From JAKZRT01 sp047518005 (GTDB lineage: Bacteria > Pseudomonadota > Alphaproteobacteria > Rhodobacterales > Rhodobacteraceae), in contig JAKZRT010000065.1 of the NCBI GenBank assembly GCA_047518005.1, positions 1 to 64,000 on the forward strand: a stretch of 64,000 nucleotides of DNA. The letters run 5' to 3'. Below, piece by piece: positions 33,565 through 42,083 of the stretch. Below the pieces are notes generated by a model. It was not told where the DNA came from and made no database searches. It saw nothing but the letters and a program-made list of their open reading frames with translations. The stretch's first letter is position 1. Every line of letters begins with the position of its first letter. The position numbers and the translations under genes were made by a program.

Positions 33565-35529
33565 ATGACTGCCCAGAAAGACCGCCCCTGGATGTTTCGC
33601 ACCTATGCCGGGCATTCGACGGCCTCGGCCTCGAACGCGCTTTACCGGGCGAACCTTGCCAAGGGTCAGACCGGGCTTTCCGTGGCTTTCGATCTGCCCA
33701 CCCAGACCGGATACGACAGCGACGAGCGCATGGCGCGGGGCGAAGTTGGCAAGGTCGGCGTGCCGGTCGCCCACCTTGGCGACATGCGCGCGCTTTTCGA
33801 AGGCATCCCGCTTGAGACCATGAATACCTCGATGACGATCAACGCCACCGCGCCGTGGCTTTTGGCGCTCTATATTGCGGTGGCCGAGGAACAGGGTGCC
33901 GATATCGCCACGCTGACCGGCACGGTGCAGAACGACATCATCAAGGAATACCTCAGCCGCGGCACCTATATCTGCCCGCCCAAACCCAGCTTGCGACTGA
34001 TCACCGATGTCGCCGCCTATTGCTATCGCGCCCTGCCCAAATGGAACCCGATGAACGTCTGTTCGTACCATTTGCAAGAGGCCGGTGCCACGCCCGAGCA
34101 GGAGCTTGCCTTTGCCCTGGCCACGGCCTGCGCCGTGCTCGACGATGTCCGCGGCAAGGTGCCCGCAGAGGATTTCCCGGTGGTGGTGTCGCGCATATCC
34201 TTTTTCGTTAATGCCGGTATTCGGTTCGTGACCGAGATGTGCAAGATGCGCGCCTTTGTCGATTTGTGGGACGATATCTGCGAGACCCGCTATGGCGTTA
34301 CCGACCCCAAAAAACGGCGGTTTCGCTACGGCGTTCAAGTCAACAGCCTGGGCCTGACCGAACAGCAGCCCGAAAACAACGTCTATCGCATTTTGCTTGA
34401 AATGCTGGCCGTGACGCTGTCAAAACGCGCCCGCGCCCGCGCCGTGCAACTGCCCGCCTGGAACGAAGCGCTTGGCCTGCCGCGCCCCTGGGACCAGCAA
34501 TGGTCGCTGAGGATGCAGCAGATCCTGGCTTTCGAGACCGATTTGCTGGAATACGACGATCTTTTCGACGGCAATCCGGTGGTTGATGCGCGGGTCGAGG
34601 CCCTGAAGGACGGCGCGCGCCACGAACTGGCCCAGATTGACGCCATGGGCGGCGCGGTTGCGGCCATCGACTATATGAAATCGCGCTTGGTCGAATCCAA
34701 CGCCGAACGCTTGGCCAGCATCGAGGACGGCACCACCACGGTGATCGGGGTCAATGCCTATGCCGGCGGCGAGCCCTCGCCGTTGATGGGCGAGGACGGC
34801 GGCATCATGACCATCGATCCAAGCGTCGAGGCCGACCAGATCGCGCGGTTGGCGGCGTGGAGAGCTGCGCGCGACGCGGACGCAGTGGCCAAAGCGCTGT
34901 CCGATCTGCGCGCCGCGGCAACCAGCGGCGACAACATCATGCCGCCCTCGATCACGGCGGCCAAAGCGGGCGTCACCACCGGCGAATGGGCGGGCGTCAT
35001 GCGCAGCGTATTTGGTCAATATCGCGGACCCACCGGCGTTTCGCCGGCGCGGTCGAATCGCACGCAAGGGCTCGATGATCTGCGCGCTGCGGTCGATGCG
35101 GTGTCGGACCGGCTGGGCGAACGGTTGAAGTTTCTGGTCGGCAAGCCGGGGCTGGACGGGCATTCCAACGGTGCCGAACAGATTGCCGCGCGCGCCCGCG
35201 ATTGCGGTATCGACATTACCTATGACGGCATCCGGCTGACCCCCGATGACCTGGTCGCCGCAGCTTCCGAGTGCGGTGCCCATGTCATTGGGTTTTCCAT
35301 TCTTTCCGGCAGTCACATTCCGCTGGTCGAGGAATTGATGGCAAAACTTAATACCGCCGGGCTGGCCCATATTCCGGTCGTTGTCGGCGGAATTATTCCC
35401 GAGGCCGATGAAGTTCGGCTAACCAAACTGGGAATTGCGCGGGTTTACACGCCCAAGAACTTTGAGCTGAACGCCATAATGTCGGATTTGATTTCGCTGG
35501 CTGATCCGGCTGGCGTGGCGGCACGGTGA
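33565..35529 (+). CDS. ecm: ethylmalonyl-CoA mutase
   Basis: 654 residues, a B12-dependent acyl-CoA mutase converting ethylmalonyl-CoA to methylsuccinyl-CoA. The N-terminal barrel has FRTYAGHSTA and GLSVAFDLPTQTGYDSDE. The C-terminal B12 domain has the cobalt-ligand motif GLDGHSNGAEQ (His 533), and GFSILSGSHIPLVEELM further on. Length and motifs fit Ecm rather than the longer methylmalonyl-CoA mutase. A strong functional partner of ccr nearby. Only short intergenic sequence separates it from the divergent plsB-like gene. Confidence 0.93.
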   Translation: MTAQKDRPWMFRTYAGHSTASASNALYRANLAKGQTGLSVAFDLPTQTGYDSDERMARGEVGKVGVPVAHLGDMRALFEGIPLETMNTSMTINATAPWLLALYIAVAEEQGADIATLTGTVQNDIIKEYLSRGTYICPPKPSLRLITDVAAYCYRALPKWNPMNVCSYHLQEAGATPEQELAFALATACAVLDDVRGKVPAEDFPVVVSRISFFVNAGIRFVTEMCKMRAFVDLWDDICETRYGVTDPKKRRFRYGVQVNSLGLTEQQPENNVYRILLEMLAVTLSKRARARAVQLPAWNEALGLPRPWDQQWSLRMQQILAFETDLLEYDDLFDGNPVVDARVEALKDGARHELAQIDAMGGAVAAIDYMKSRLVESNAERLASIEDGTTTVIGVNAYAGGEPSPLMGEDGGIMTIDPSVEADQIARLAAWRAARDADAVAKALSDLRAAATSGDNIMPPSITAAKAGVTTGEWAGVMRSVFGQYRGPTGVSPARSNRTQGLDDLRAAVDAVSDRLGERLKFLVGKPGLDGHSNGAEQIAARARDCGIDITYDGIRLTPDDLVAAASECGAHVIGFSILSGSHIPLVEELMAKLNTAGLAHIPVVVGGIIPEADEVRLTKLGIARVYTPKNFELNAIMSDLISLADPAGVAAR

Positions 35530-35598
35530 ATTCGAATATGAATTGATTTACATCTCGTGAAAAAACGTCCAATACCGGTATCACTCACGGAGGTAGAT

Positions 35599-35943
35599 AT
35601 GACAATAAGTCTCAAGGGAATGACGCGTCGGGAATTACAGGCGCTGGCCGCACGGATTGGAAAGGCTATTGCCAAACTGGTCAAGGCCGACAAGAAAAAG
35701 GCGCTGGAGGCTGCCAGGGCTGCCGCCAAGGCGCATGGATTTTCGCTGGCTGATCTGGCAGTTGGCGCCGCACCAGCGCCGAAATACGGCCGTAAGGCCC
35801 GGAAATCAGGACCGAAAAATCCGCCCAAGTACCGCCACCCGGCGAATGCGGAAGTTACCTGGACCGGTCGCGGTCGCCGCCCCGACTGGATCAAGGACGC
35901 GCTGGCCAAGGGCAAAAAACTGGCGAACTTCGAAATTAAATGA
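35599..35943 (+). CDS. H-NS family DNA-binding protein (HvrA-like)
   Basis: 114 residues. The N-terminal 55 residues are a helical oligomerisation region rich in Ala and Lys. The C-terminal core YRHPANAEVTWTGRGRRPDW contains the H-NS signature (TWTGRGRxPxW) that inserts into the AT minor groove. Such proteins silence acquired or AT-rich genes; HvrA in Rhodobacter regulates photosynthesis and nitrogen genes. The ATG at 35599 follows GGAGG. The stop overlaps deoD by ATGA. Confidence 0.92.
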   Translation: MTISLKGMTRRELQALAARIGKAIAKLVKADKKKALEAARAAAKAHGFSLADLAVGAAPAPKYGRKARKSGPKNPPKYRHPANAEVTWTGRGRRPDWIKDALAKGKKLANFEIK

Positions 35944-36647
35944 GTATCCATATCGGTGCCCAGCCCGGCGATATTGCCGAAACGGTTTTGCTGCCCGGCG
36001 ATCCCTATCGCGCGAAATGGGCAGCCGAATCGTTTTTGGATAATCCGCGCGAAGTGAACAATGTTCGCGGCATGCTGGGGTTTACCGGCACCTGGCGCGG
36101 CAATCCGGTGACAATTCACGGGTCGGGCATGGGGATGCCCAGCCTGTCGATCTACGTCAACGAGCTGATCCGCGATTTTGGGGCCAAGACCCTGATCCGC
36201 ATCGGGTCGGCGGGCGGCATGCAAAAATCGATAAATGTGCGCGACTTGGTTATCGCGATGACTTCGAGCACGCTTTCGACGCCGTCTCGGGGAATTTTCC
36301 GCGAATTGAATTACGCGCCCTCGGCCGACTTCGGCCTTCTGCGCGCGGCTGTTGTGGCGGCCGAGGCCCGCGATGTGCCCACCCATGTTGGCGGCATTTA
36401 TTCTTCGGATATATTCTACGACGAACGCCCCGATATGAACGAGACGATGACCCGGCATGGTATTCTGGCTGTCGAAATGGAAACCGCCGAGCTTTACACG
36501 CTGGCCGCCCGCCATGGCGTGCGGGCGCTGGCGGTGCTGACCATTTCCGACCATCTGATCACTGGCGAGGCGCTGCCATCGGAAGATCGCGAAAGTTCGT
36601 TCGGCGATATGGTCGAAATAGCGCTGGAGGCGGCGTTTCCGCCGTAA
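35940..36647 (+). CDS. deoD: purine-nucleoside phosphorylase, DeoD type
   Basis: 235 residues. LLPGDPYRAKWAAESFL, RIGSAGGMQKSINVRDLV and LAVEMETAELYTLAA are the hexameric trimeric-fold PNP signatures, and TISDHLITGE carries the catalytic aspartate region. It cleaves purine nucleosides with phosphate to free base and ribose-1-phosphate. It is translationally coupled to the H-NS gene, an unusual pairing. It may process the nucleosides imported by the BMP system elsewhere in the window. Confidence 0.93.
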   Translation: MSIHIGAQPGDIAETVLLPGDPYRAKWAAESFLDNPREVNNVRGMLGFTGTWRGNPVTIHGSGMGMPSLSIYVNELIRDFGAKTLIRIGSAGGMQKSINVRDLVIAMTSSTLSTPSRGIFRELNYAPSADFGLLRAAVVAAEARDVPTHVGGIYSSDIFYDERPDMNETMTRHGILAVEMETAELYTLAARHGVRALAVLTISDHLITGEALPSEDRESSFGDMVEIALEAAFPP

Positions 36648-36670
36648 AGTGCATCTGCCACATCGCCACA

Positions 36671-36687
36671 CCCCCCCCGGGGGGGGG
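36671..36687. repeat. C8G9 homopolymer palindrome
   Basis: Eight C residues followed by nine G residues form a 16-bp perfect palindrome between the convergent deoD and DUF1989 genes. It may act as a terminator stem with almost no loop, or be prone to slippage or sequencing error. Confidence 0.45.
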
Positions 36688-36692
36688 TTGGC

Positions 36693-37553
36693 CTAGCGAC
36701 CGTGGCTTTGGTCGTAGGCGTTCGCTTTTGGCGGTGTCCATCCGACTGGCGGCGCCTTGGGCTGAAAAACCTCGATCAGAAGCGGATAGCAAGCTGCGAC
36801 GTCGGACGTATGCTCGGATCCGCAGTCGCCGCCGGGACAGGCGCTGAGGGCACCGAGAAGATCGATCTCGGCGAAAAACTCGATGTAATCGCCGGGCCGC
36901 ACCGGGCTGGCTTTCATGAAATACTGGCCGGTGTCGTGGCTGAACCCGGTACACATGAACACATTCATCACGTCGTGGATATGGGGTTCGGCGTCGTCCA
37001 GGCCGAGGCCCAACTCGTCGGCCAGTGCGCGGGTCAAGTTGGAATGGCAGCAGTGATGATAGTCACCCCCGGTCAACAGCCGCCCCGTATAGGGGTCGCA
37101 ACGGGTGCCGATGACATCGTGAACCGAGCCGCCGAAGGCGTCGAACCCGTACCAGTCAAGCGTGTCGTCGGTAATCGTGGCCATCGGCCTGAGTGCCGGA
37201 AACGACGACCACAGCCGGTCGCCGGTGCTCAGATGCGTCCCATGCAGGGCGCGGGTTTTTCCGGAATAAAATTTTTCTGCCAGATCGCTCGGGTTCCACA
37301 GATTAAGATCGCCGACCTGCGGGCCGTCGATGCTGGTAATCCGAAAAAAACCGCCTCGGGGCACCCGGAATGTCGCCGCTTCGCGCGGCGCGGCCACTGC
37401 CTCGGCGATTTTCCTTGCCGCGCCGCGCGCAGCGCGCAACGCGGCCAGATCGACCGGGGGCAGAGTTTCGGGCGGATAGCAAATTACCGGTGCCACCGCG
37501 CGGCGCGCGACCGCGTCTTCGGGTAGAGAATGTTCGGGCTGATCGGGTTTCAT
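36693..37553 (-). CDS. DUF1989 (urea carboxylase-associated) family protein
   Basis: 286 residues. Motifs include GGFFRITSIDGPQVGDLNLW, LSTGDRLWSSFPALRPMATI and the Cys/His-rich GGDYHHCCHSNLTRAL, followed by DVMNVFMCTGF, typical of DUF1989 proteins found with urea amidolyase and guanidine-related pathways. The conserved His and Cys residues suggest metal binding. No urea carboxylase is adjacent, so this is a stand-alone member of unknown substrate. The start was placed at ATG 37553; an in-frame ATG at 37688 would add 45 residues that look non-coding. Confidence 0.83.
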   Translation of the reverse strand: MKPDQPEHSLPEDAVARRAVAPVICYPPETLPPVDLAALRAARGAARKIAEAVAAPREAATFRVPRGGFFRITSIDGPQVGDLNLWNPSDLAEKFYSGKTRALHGTHLSTGDRLWSSFPALRPMATITDDTLDWYGFDAFGGSVHDVIGTRCDPYTGRLLTGGDYHHCCHSNLTRALADELGLGLDDAEPHIHDVMNVFMCTGFSHDTGQYFMKASPVRPGDYIEFFAEIDLLGALSACPGGDCGSEHTSDVAACYPLLIEVFQPKAPPVGWTPPKANAYDQSHGR

Positions 37554-37856
37554 GGCATCGCTTTCGTTGCTGTCACGCCAGACAGACCCGAATATGACCT
37601 GCGGCTCAAGACCCTGCGATTTCGCCACCAGGGTGGGACCGGCTGGACCACCGGCACGAACCCGAGCGCTTGACAGGCAGGCGTTCATCGCATACCCCCG
37701 CCCCGGTTCCGGAGACGATCATGCCTCCGGTCCCGGACCGATCCGGGATCGCCCCCCACCAGCGTGTCACGCCCGTGGGGGCTTTCGCGCATTGGGCATC
37801 GCTGCCAAAGCACTTATCTGCTTGGGCAAAGTCGCAACAGACGAGGGCCAAGGCCA
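37554..37856. other. divergent promoter region between the DUF1989 gene and ffh
   Basis: About 300 bases without a credible gene. A TCCCGGA/TCCGGGA hairpin at 37731-37748 is the only distinct structure and could be an operator or end a short transcript. The ffh promoter is probably downstream of it, where the sequence is less GC-rich. Confidence 0.4.
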
Positions 37857-39359
37857 ATGTTTGAGAACCTTTCCGAGCGCTTATCCAGCGTCTTCGGCCG
37901 GCTGACCAAGCAAGGTGCGCTATCCGAAGACGATGTCCGCACCGCCCTGCGCGAGGTGCGCGTGGCGCTTTTGGAGGCTGACGTATCGCTGTCTGTGGCC
38001 CGCGATTTTGTCAAAGCGGTCCAGGACAAGGCCACCGGCCAGGCGGTCACCCGATCGGTCACACCGGGTCAGCAGGTGGTCAAGATCGTCCATGACGAGC
38101 TGGTTCACGTGCTGGCAGGCGATGCGGGCGACCGCGACGAGCTGAAAATCGACAACCCGCCGGTGCCGATCCTGATGGTCGGCCTTCAGGGGTCGGGCAA
38201 GACCACGACCACCGCCAAACTGGCCAAGCGCCTGACCGAAAAGGCGGGCAAGCGGGTGCTCATGGCCAGCCTCGACGTGAACCGTCCGGCGGCGATGGAA
38301 CAACTGGCCATTCTCGGAACACAGATCGGCGTTGACACCCTGCCGATTGTGGCGGGCCAGACCCCGCCCGACATTGCGCGGCGCGCCAAGCAGGCGGCGA
38401 CCATGGGCGGCTATGACGTCTATATGCTGGACACCGCCGGGCGCCTGTCCATCGACGATGCGCTGATGGCCGAGGTCGAAGCGGTGCGCGACATCGCCAG
38501 CCCGCGCGAGACCCTGTTGGTCGTCGACGGGCTGACCGGCCAGGACGCCGTGCATACGGCCGAAAACTTCGACGAACGTATCGGGGTTTCAGGTGTGATC
38601 CTGACCCGGATGGACGGCGACGGGCGCGGCGGTGCAGCGCTTTCGATGCGCGCCGTCACCGGGCGACCGATCAAATTCGTCGGCACCGGCGAGAAAATGG
38701 AAGCGCTGGAGGAATTCCACCCAGACCGCGTCGCGGGCCGCATCCTGGGCATGGGTGACATCGTCGGCCTGGTGGAAAAGGCCCAGGAAACCGTCGAGGC
38801 CGACCAGGCCGAACGGATGATGAAGCGGTTCCAGAAGGGTCAGTTCAACATGAACGACCTGCGCCGCCAGCTTGAGCAGATGCAGAAGATGGGCGGCATG
38901 GAAGGCGTGATCGGCATGTTGCCGGGGGCCAAGAAAATGGCCGGCCAGATCGAGAAGGCCGGTATCGACGACCGGCTTTTGAAACGCCAGACGGCGCTGA
39001 TTTCCTCGATGACCAAACGCGAGCGCGCCAATCCCGGACTTTTGCAGGCCAGCCGCAAGAAACGCATCGCGCGCGGCGCGGGTCTGGAAGTGAGCGAGCT
39101 GAACAAGCTTTTGAAAATGCACCGCCAGATGGCGGATATGATGAAGAAAATGGGCAAGCTGGGCAAAAAAGGCATGATGCGCCAGTTGGGCGGGCTTTTC
39201 GGCCTGAAAGGCAGCGCGATGCCGTCGGATGCCGAGATGCAGGCCGCACAGGCGCAAATGGGTGGCACCCCGGGTGCCTTGCCACCCGGTGGCTTTCCCG
39301 GTCTGGGCGGCGGCGGCGCGTTGCCGCCGGGCCTCAGCGGTTTTGGGAAAAAGAAATGA
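37857..39359 (+). CDS. ffh: signal recognition particle protein Ffh
   Basis: 500 residues. The helical N domain is followed by the GTPase G domain with GLQGSGKTTTTAKLA, the DTAGRL motif and LTRMDGDGRGGAAL. A Met-rich M domain (DLRRQLEQMQKMGGMEGV onward) binds 4.5S RNA and signal peptides. The C-terminus ends in a Gly/Pro-rich tail and KKK. Ffh targets membrane proteins to FtsY at the inner membrane. Its stop overlaps the first of three GNAT genes, starting a long run of ATGA couplings to chorismate mutase. Confidence 0.96.
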   Translation: MFENLSERLSSVFGRLTKQGALSEDDVRTALREVRVALLEADVSLSVARDFVKAVQDKATGQAVTRSVTPGQQVVKIVHDELVHVLAGDAGDRDELKIDNPPVPILMVGLQGSGKTTTTAKLAKRLTEKAGKRVLMASLDVNRPAAMEQLAILGTQIGVDTLPIVAGQTPPDIARRAKQAATMGGYDVYMLDTAGRLSIDDALMAEVEAVRDIASPRETLLVVDGLTGQDAVHTAENFDERIGVSGVILTRMDGDGRGGAALSMRAVTGRPIKFVGTGEKMEALEEFHPDRVAGRILGMGDIVGLVEKAQETVEADQAERMMKRFQKGQFNMNDLRRQLEQMQKMGGMEGVIGMLPGAKKMAGQIEKAGIDDRLLKRQTALISSMTKRERANPGLLQASRKKRIARGAGLEVSELNKLLKMHRQMADMMKKMGKLGKKGMMRQLGGLFGLKGSAMPSDAEMQAAQAQMGGTPGALPPGGFPGLGGGGALPPGLSGFGKKK

Positions 39360-39880
39360 TCGCAGCTGCACCAGATCGCACGATTGAGACCGAGCGCCTG
39401 ATCATGCGCCCGCCGTCCAGGTTGGACTGGCCGGCCTACGCGCGTTTCATGGAAACCGAACCGGCGAAGTTTTTCGCCGGATTTCGAAATACCGGTCGTG
39501 CCTGGCGCAGTTTCGGCACGCTGATCTGGCACTGGATCGACCGTGGCTTTGGCCCCTGGGCGGTCACGGCGCGGGGGCATGACGATTGTATCGGCATCGT
39601 CGGACCGAAGTTCCCGCCGGGATGGCCCGAGGGCGAATTGACGTGGATCGTCTTTGGCGACACCGAGGGCCGGGGTATTGCGTCCGAAGCCGCGCGCGCC
39701 GCCCGGGCTGACGTATATCACCGCCCTGGGTGGACAACCGCCGTCAGCTATATCGAGCCCGAGAACACCCGTTCGGTCGCATTGGCCGAACGGCTGGGCG
39801 CACAACGCGATGATACGGCTCGACTGCCCGGCGGACCGGTGCGCGCGTACCGTCACCCGGCCCCCGAGGCGCGGCAATGA
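39356..39880 (+). CDS. GNAT N-acetyltransferase 1 of 3
   Basis: 174 residues of the RimJ/RimL-like GNAT type. ETERLIMRPPSRLDWPAYAR opens the fold, EGELTWIVFGDTEGRGIASE is the acetyl-CoA motif A region, and SYIEPENTRSVALAERLGAQ is motif B. Its substrate is unknown. It is related to the next two genes, all joined by ATGA overlaps, which implies tandem duplication. The motif A loop lacks the full Q/RxxGxG/A pattern (TEGRGIA). Confidence 0.82.
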   Translation: MIAAAPDRTIETERLIMRPPSRLDWPAYARFMETEPAKFFAGFRNTGRAWRSFGTLIWHWIDRGFGPWAVTARGHDDCIGIVGPKFPPGWPEGELTWIVFGDTEGRGIASEAARAARADVYHRPGWTTAVSYIEPENTRSVALAERLGAQRDDTARLPGGPVRAYRHPAPEARQ

Positions 39881-40428
39881 CCCCGCATCTGGCCGACACT
39901 CCGGTTCTGACAACCGAGCGCCTGACACTGCGCGCGCCGGTAGCCGCTGATTACGGCCATTTCGCCGGTTTTGCCGCCTCGGACCGCGCGCGATATATCG
40001 GCGGCCCCTACCCGCCAAGCCGGGCCTGGCGCGGCTTCGGCCACGTCATCGGCCATTGGGTGTTGCGGGGTTACGGCATGTTTATTTTCACGCTTCGGGG
40101 CAAGGACACACCGCTTGGCGCAGCCGGCCCCTGGTTTCCCGAATTCTGGCCCGAACGCGAAATTGGCTGGTCGCTGTGGTCGGCTGACCACGAAGGCAAG
40201 GGCCTGGCTTTCGAGGCCGTTGCCCGCGCCCGCGACTATGTTTTCGCCGATCTCGGCTGGGACACCGCCGTCAGCTATATCGACGCACCGAACGCGCGGT
40301 CGATTGCTTTGGCCGAGCGGCTGGGCGCGGCGCGTGACGATGCCGCAGAACCGCCGGTGGACGATGACGCGCATGGGGCCACGAAGGTTCTGGTTTACCG
40401 CCACCCGGCCCCACAGGTGACGCCATGA
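39877..40428 (+). CDS. GNAT N-acetyltransferase 2 of 3
   Basis: 183 residues. TTERLTLRAPVAADYGHFAG, then ARYIGGPYPPSRAWRGFGHV, and AVSYIDAPNARSIALAERLG show close kinship with the flanking GNATs, especially through the shared RYIGGP block with copy 3. The acetyl-CoA loop is DHEGKGLAFEA. Likely a protein or small-molecule acetyltransferase, but the substrate is unknown. It starts inside the stop of copy 1. Confidence 0.83.
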   Translation: MTPHLADTPVLTTERLTLRAPVAADYGHFAGFAASDRARYIGGPYPPSRAWRGFGHVIGHWVLRGYGMFIFTLRGKDTPLGAAGPWFPEFWPEREIGWSLWSADHEGKGLAFEAVARARDYVFADLGWDTAVSYIDAPNARSIALAERLGAARDDAAEPPVDDDAHGATKVLVYRHPAPQVTP

Positions 40429-41006
40429 CCCGCCGCTGGCTTGAACCCCTGCCCGAGGCCGCGGCCCAAGGCACCCGGCTTGATGTCGCCGCGGCGATTC
40501 CAGTGATCGAGACCGACCGCCTGACCCTGCGCGCCCCACGGCTAGAGGACTGGACGATGTTAGAGCCGATCTGGACCACCGACCGCGCCCGCTACATCGG
40601 CGGGCCGTTCAACGGCGAAGACGCCTGGCTGGACTTCAACCAAGCGATTGCCGGATGGCTGTTCAGGGGCGTCGGCGCGATGACCATCACCGACCGCGGC
40701 AGCGGCGCGGTGCTGGGGCTGGCCGGGTTCTTCTTTGACTATGGTGATTCCGAGCTCGAACTGGGTTGGCTTTTGACCGAGGCCGCGGAAGGCCACGGCA
40801 TCGCTTTTGAGGCCGCTACCGCGTTGCGCGAATATGGGTTTGCGGCCCTGGGTCCGACCGAATTCGTAAGCTTCGTCAACGTCGAAAACACCCGCTCGGT
40901 GGCATTGGCCGAGCGCTTGGGCGCGCAGCGCGACGCCGAGCCTCGGGTCGATGCCGACGGCGGTCTGACATTCGTATTCCGCCACCGCCAGGAGGACCAG
41001 AAATGA
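40425..41006 (+). CDS. GNAT N-acetyltransferase 3 of 3
   Basis: 193 residues, with about 20 extra N-terminal residues before ETDRLTLRAPRLEDWTMLEP. ARYIGGPFNGEDAWLDFNQA matches copy 2. EAAEGHGIAFEAATALREYG is the cofactor loop and SFVNVENTRSVALAERLGAQ is motif B. Its position between ffh and the ribosomal operon raises the possibility of a ribosomal-protein target. It is coupled by ATGA to the chorismate mutase gene. Confidence 0.83.
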   Translation: MTRRWLEPLPEAAAQGTRLDVAAAIPVIETDRLTLRAPRLEDWTMLEPIWTTDRARYIGGPFNGEDAWLDFNQAIAGWLFRGVGAMTITDRGSGAVLGLAGFFFDYGDSELELGWLLTEAAEGHGIAFEAATALREYGFAALGPTEFVSFVNVENTRSVALAERLGAQRDAEPRVDADGGLTFVFRHRQEDQK

Positions 41007-41299
41007 GCGATCATATCACACCCGCGGCCGAGCTTCTGGCCGAGCACCGCGACAGCATCGACCGGCTCGACGCGATCCTGACCTACACGCTGGCCGAGCG
41101 GTTTCTGCACACCAAGGCGGTGGGCAGGCTGAAGTCCGAACATGGGCTGCCGCCTTCCGACCCGGCGCGTGAAGAACGTCAGATCGCGCGGCTTGAACGG
41201 ATGGCGGATGACGCCGGGCTCGACCCGACATTCGCGCGAAAATTCCTGACCTTCATCATTGGTGAAGTCATCAGGCACCACGAAGAAATCAACAGATGA
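41003..41299 (+). CDS. chorismate mutase, AroQ type
   Basis: 98 residues, all helical. DSIDRLDAILTYTLAERFLH, AVGRLKSEHGLPPSDPAREE and FLTFIIGEVIRHHEEI contain the conserved Arg, Lys, Asp and Glu positions of the AroQ-alpha fold, which rearranges chorismate to prephenate for Phe and Tyr synthesis. Length is typical of the monofunctional enzyme. It ends the ATGA-coupled run. A GGGGTTACCCC hairpin follows in the 46-base gap before rpsP. Confidence 0.9.
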   Translation: MSDHITPAAELLAEHRDSIDRLDAILTYTLAERFLHTKAVGRLKSEHGLPPSDPAREERQIARLERMADDAGLDPTFARKFLTFIIGEVIRHHEEINR

Positions 41300-41345
41300 C
41301 AGGGGGTTACCCCGTCGAATAGCTAGAACATAGGAGACATCAACA

Positions 41346-42074
41346 ATGGCTATGAAAATCCGGCTCGCCCGTGGCGGCTCGAAGAAACGACCCCATTACC
41401 GCATCGTCGCGGCCGACAGCCGCATGCCCCGCGACGGGCGGTATATTGAACGCCTGGGGACGTATGACCCACTGTTGCCCAAGGACAGCGAAGACCGCGT
41501 CAAGATGAACGTCGAGCGCATCCAGTATTGGATGGGCCAGGGCGCTGAACCGACCGACCGCGTGTCGCGTTTCCTGGAAGCTGCTGGAATTGTCGAGAAA
41601 AAAGAACGCTCGAACCCGCAGAGGGCAGAGCCCGGCAAAAAGGCGCAGGTACGTGCCGAGGAAAAGGCCGCCAAGGCCGCCAATGCAGCCGAAGCCGAGG
41701 CCGCACCAGCAGAAGAACCTGCCGTTGAAGAGGCCCGGGTTGAAGACGAAGCGGTTGAATCGCCGCCAGCCGAGGAAGCAGCCGCCAAGGCAGCCGAAGC
41801 CGCACCAGTAGAAGAACCTGCCGTTGAAGAGGCCCAGGTTGAAGACGAAACGGCTGATTCGCCGCCAGCCGAGGAAGCAGCCACCGAAAAGGCACCTGCC
41901 GAAGACGCCGCCAAATCCGGCGACGGCCCGGCTGAAGAGGCCGGCGAAGCAGCCGAGGTTGAAGACAAGGTTACCGCCGAGGAGGTGCCAGCCGAAAAGC
42001 CCTCGGCCGAAGAGAATGCCACCACCGGCGATGCCCCGCCTGAAGAGGCCACCGAAGAGAAAGCCGAAGGTTAA
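41346..42074 (+). CDS. rpsP: ribosomal protein S16 with a long acidic C-terminal extension
   Basis: 242 residues, about three times normal. Residues 1-85 are a standard S16 (AMKIRLARGGSKKRPHYRIV and ERIQYWMGQGAEPTDRVSRF), a 30S assembly protein. After a basic linker (residues 85-115), about 125 residues are low-complexity Ala, Glu and Pro, including two 33-residue repeats. Extended S16 proteins are known in alphaproteobacteria, but this one is unusually long. The start follows AGGAGA. rimM follows nine bases after the stop. Confidence 0.93.
   Translation: MAMKIRLARGGSKKRPHYRIVAADSRMPRDGRYIERLGTYDPLLPKDSEDRVKMNVERIQYWMGQGAEPTDRVSRFLEAAGIVEKKERSNPQRAEPGKKAQVRAEEKAAKAANAAEAEAAPAEEPAVEEARVEDEAVESPPAEEAAAKAAEAAPVEEPAVEEAQVEDETADSPPAEEAATEKAPAEDAAKSGDGPAEEAGEAAEVEDKVTAEEVPAEKPSAEENATTGDAPPEEATEEKAEG
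41700..41897 (+). repeat. two-copy 99-bp tandem repeat within rpsP
   Basis: Bases 41700-41798 and 41799-41897 are tandem copies with period 99 (33 codons). Both encode variants of PVEEPAVEEAQVEDE and SPPAEEAA. The differences between copies keep the frame and acidity. Copy number may vary between strains. Confidence 0.85.
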
Positions 42075-42083
42075 GGCGGCGGC

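Noticed and set aside
36671..36687. Rho-independent terminator from the C8G9 tract
   Set aside because: There is no loop and no T run, so a normal intrinsic terminator is unlikely. It is kept only as a repeat.
37554..37856. 4.5S RNA gene next to ffh
   Set aside because: No conserved GGTGCT/GGAA-tetraloop hairpin of SRP RNA was seen in the gap.
41700..41897. Possible CRISPR-like repeat
   Set aside because: The 99-bp tandem copies are in frame inside rpsP, have no spacers and encode a low-complexity tail.
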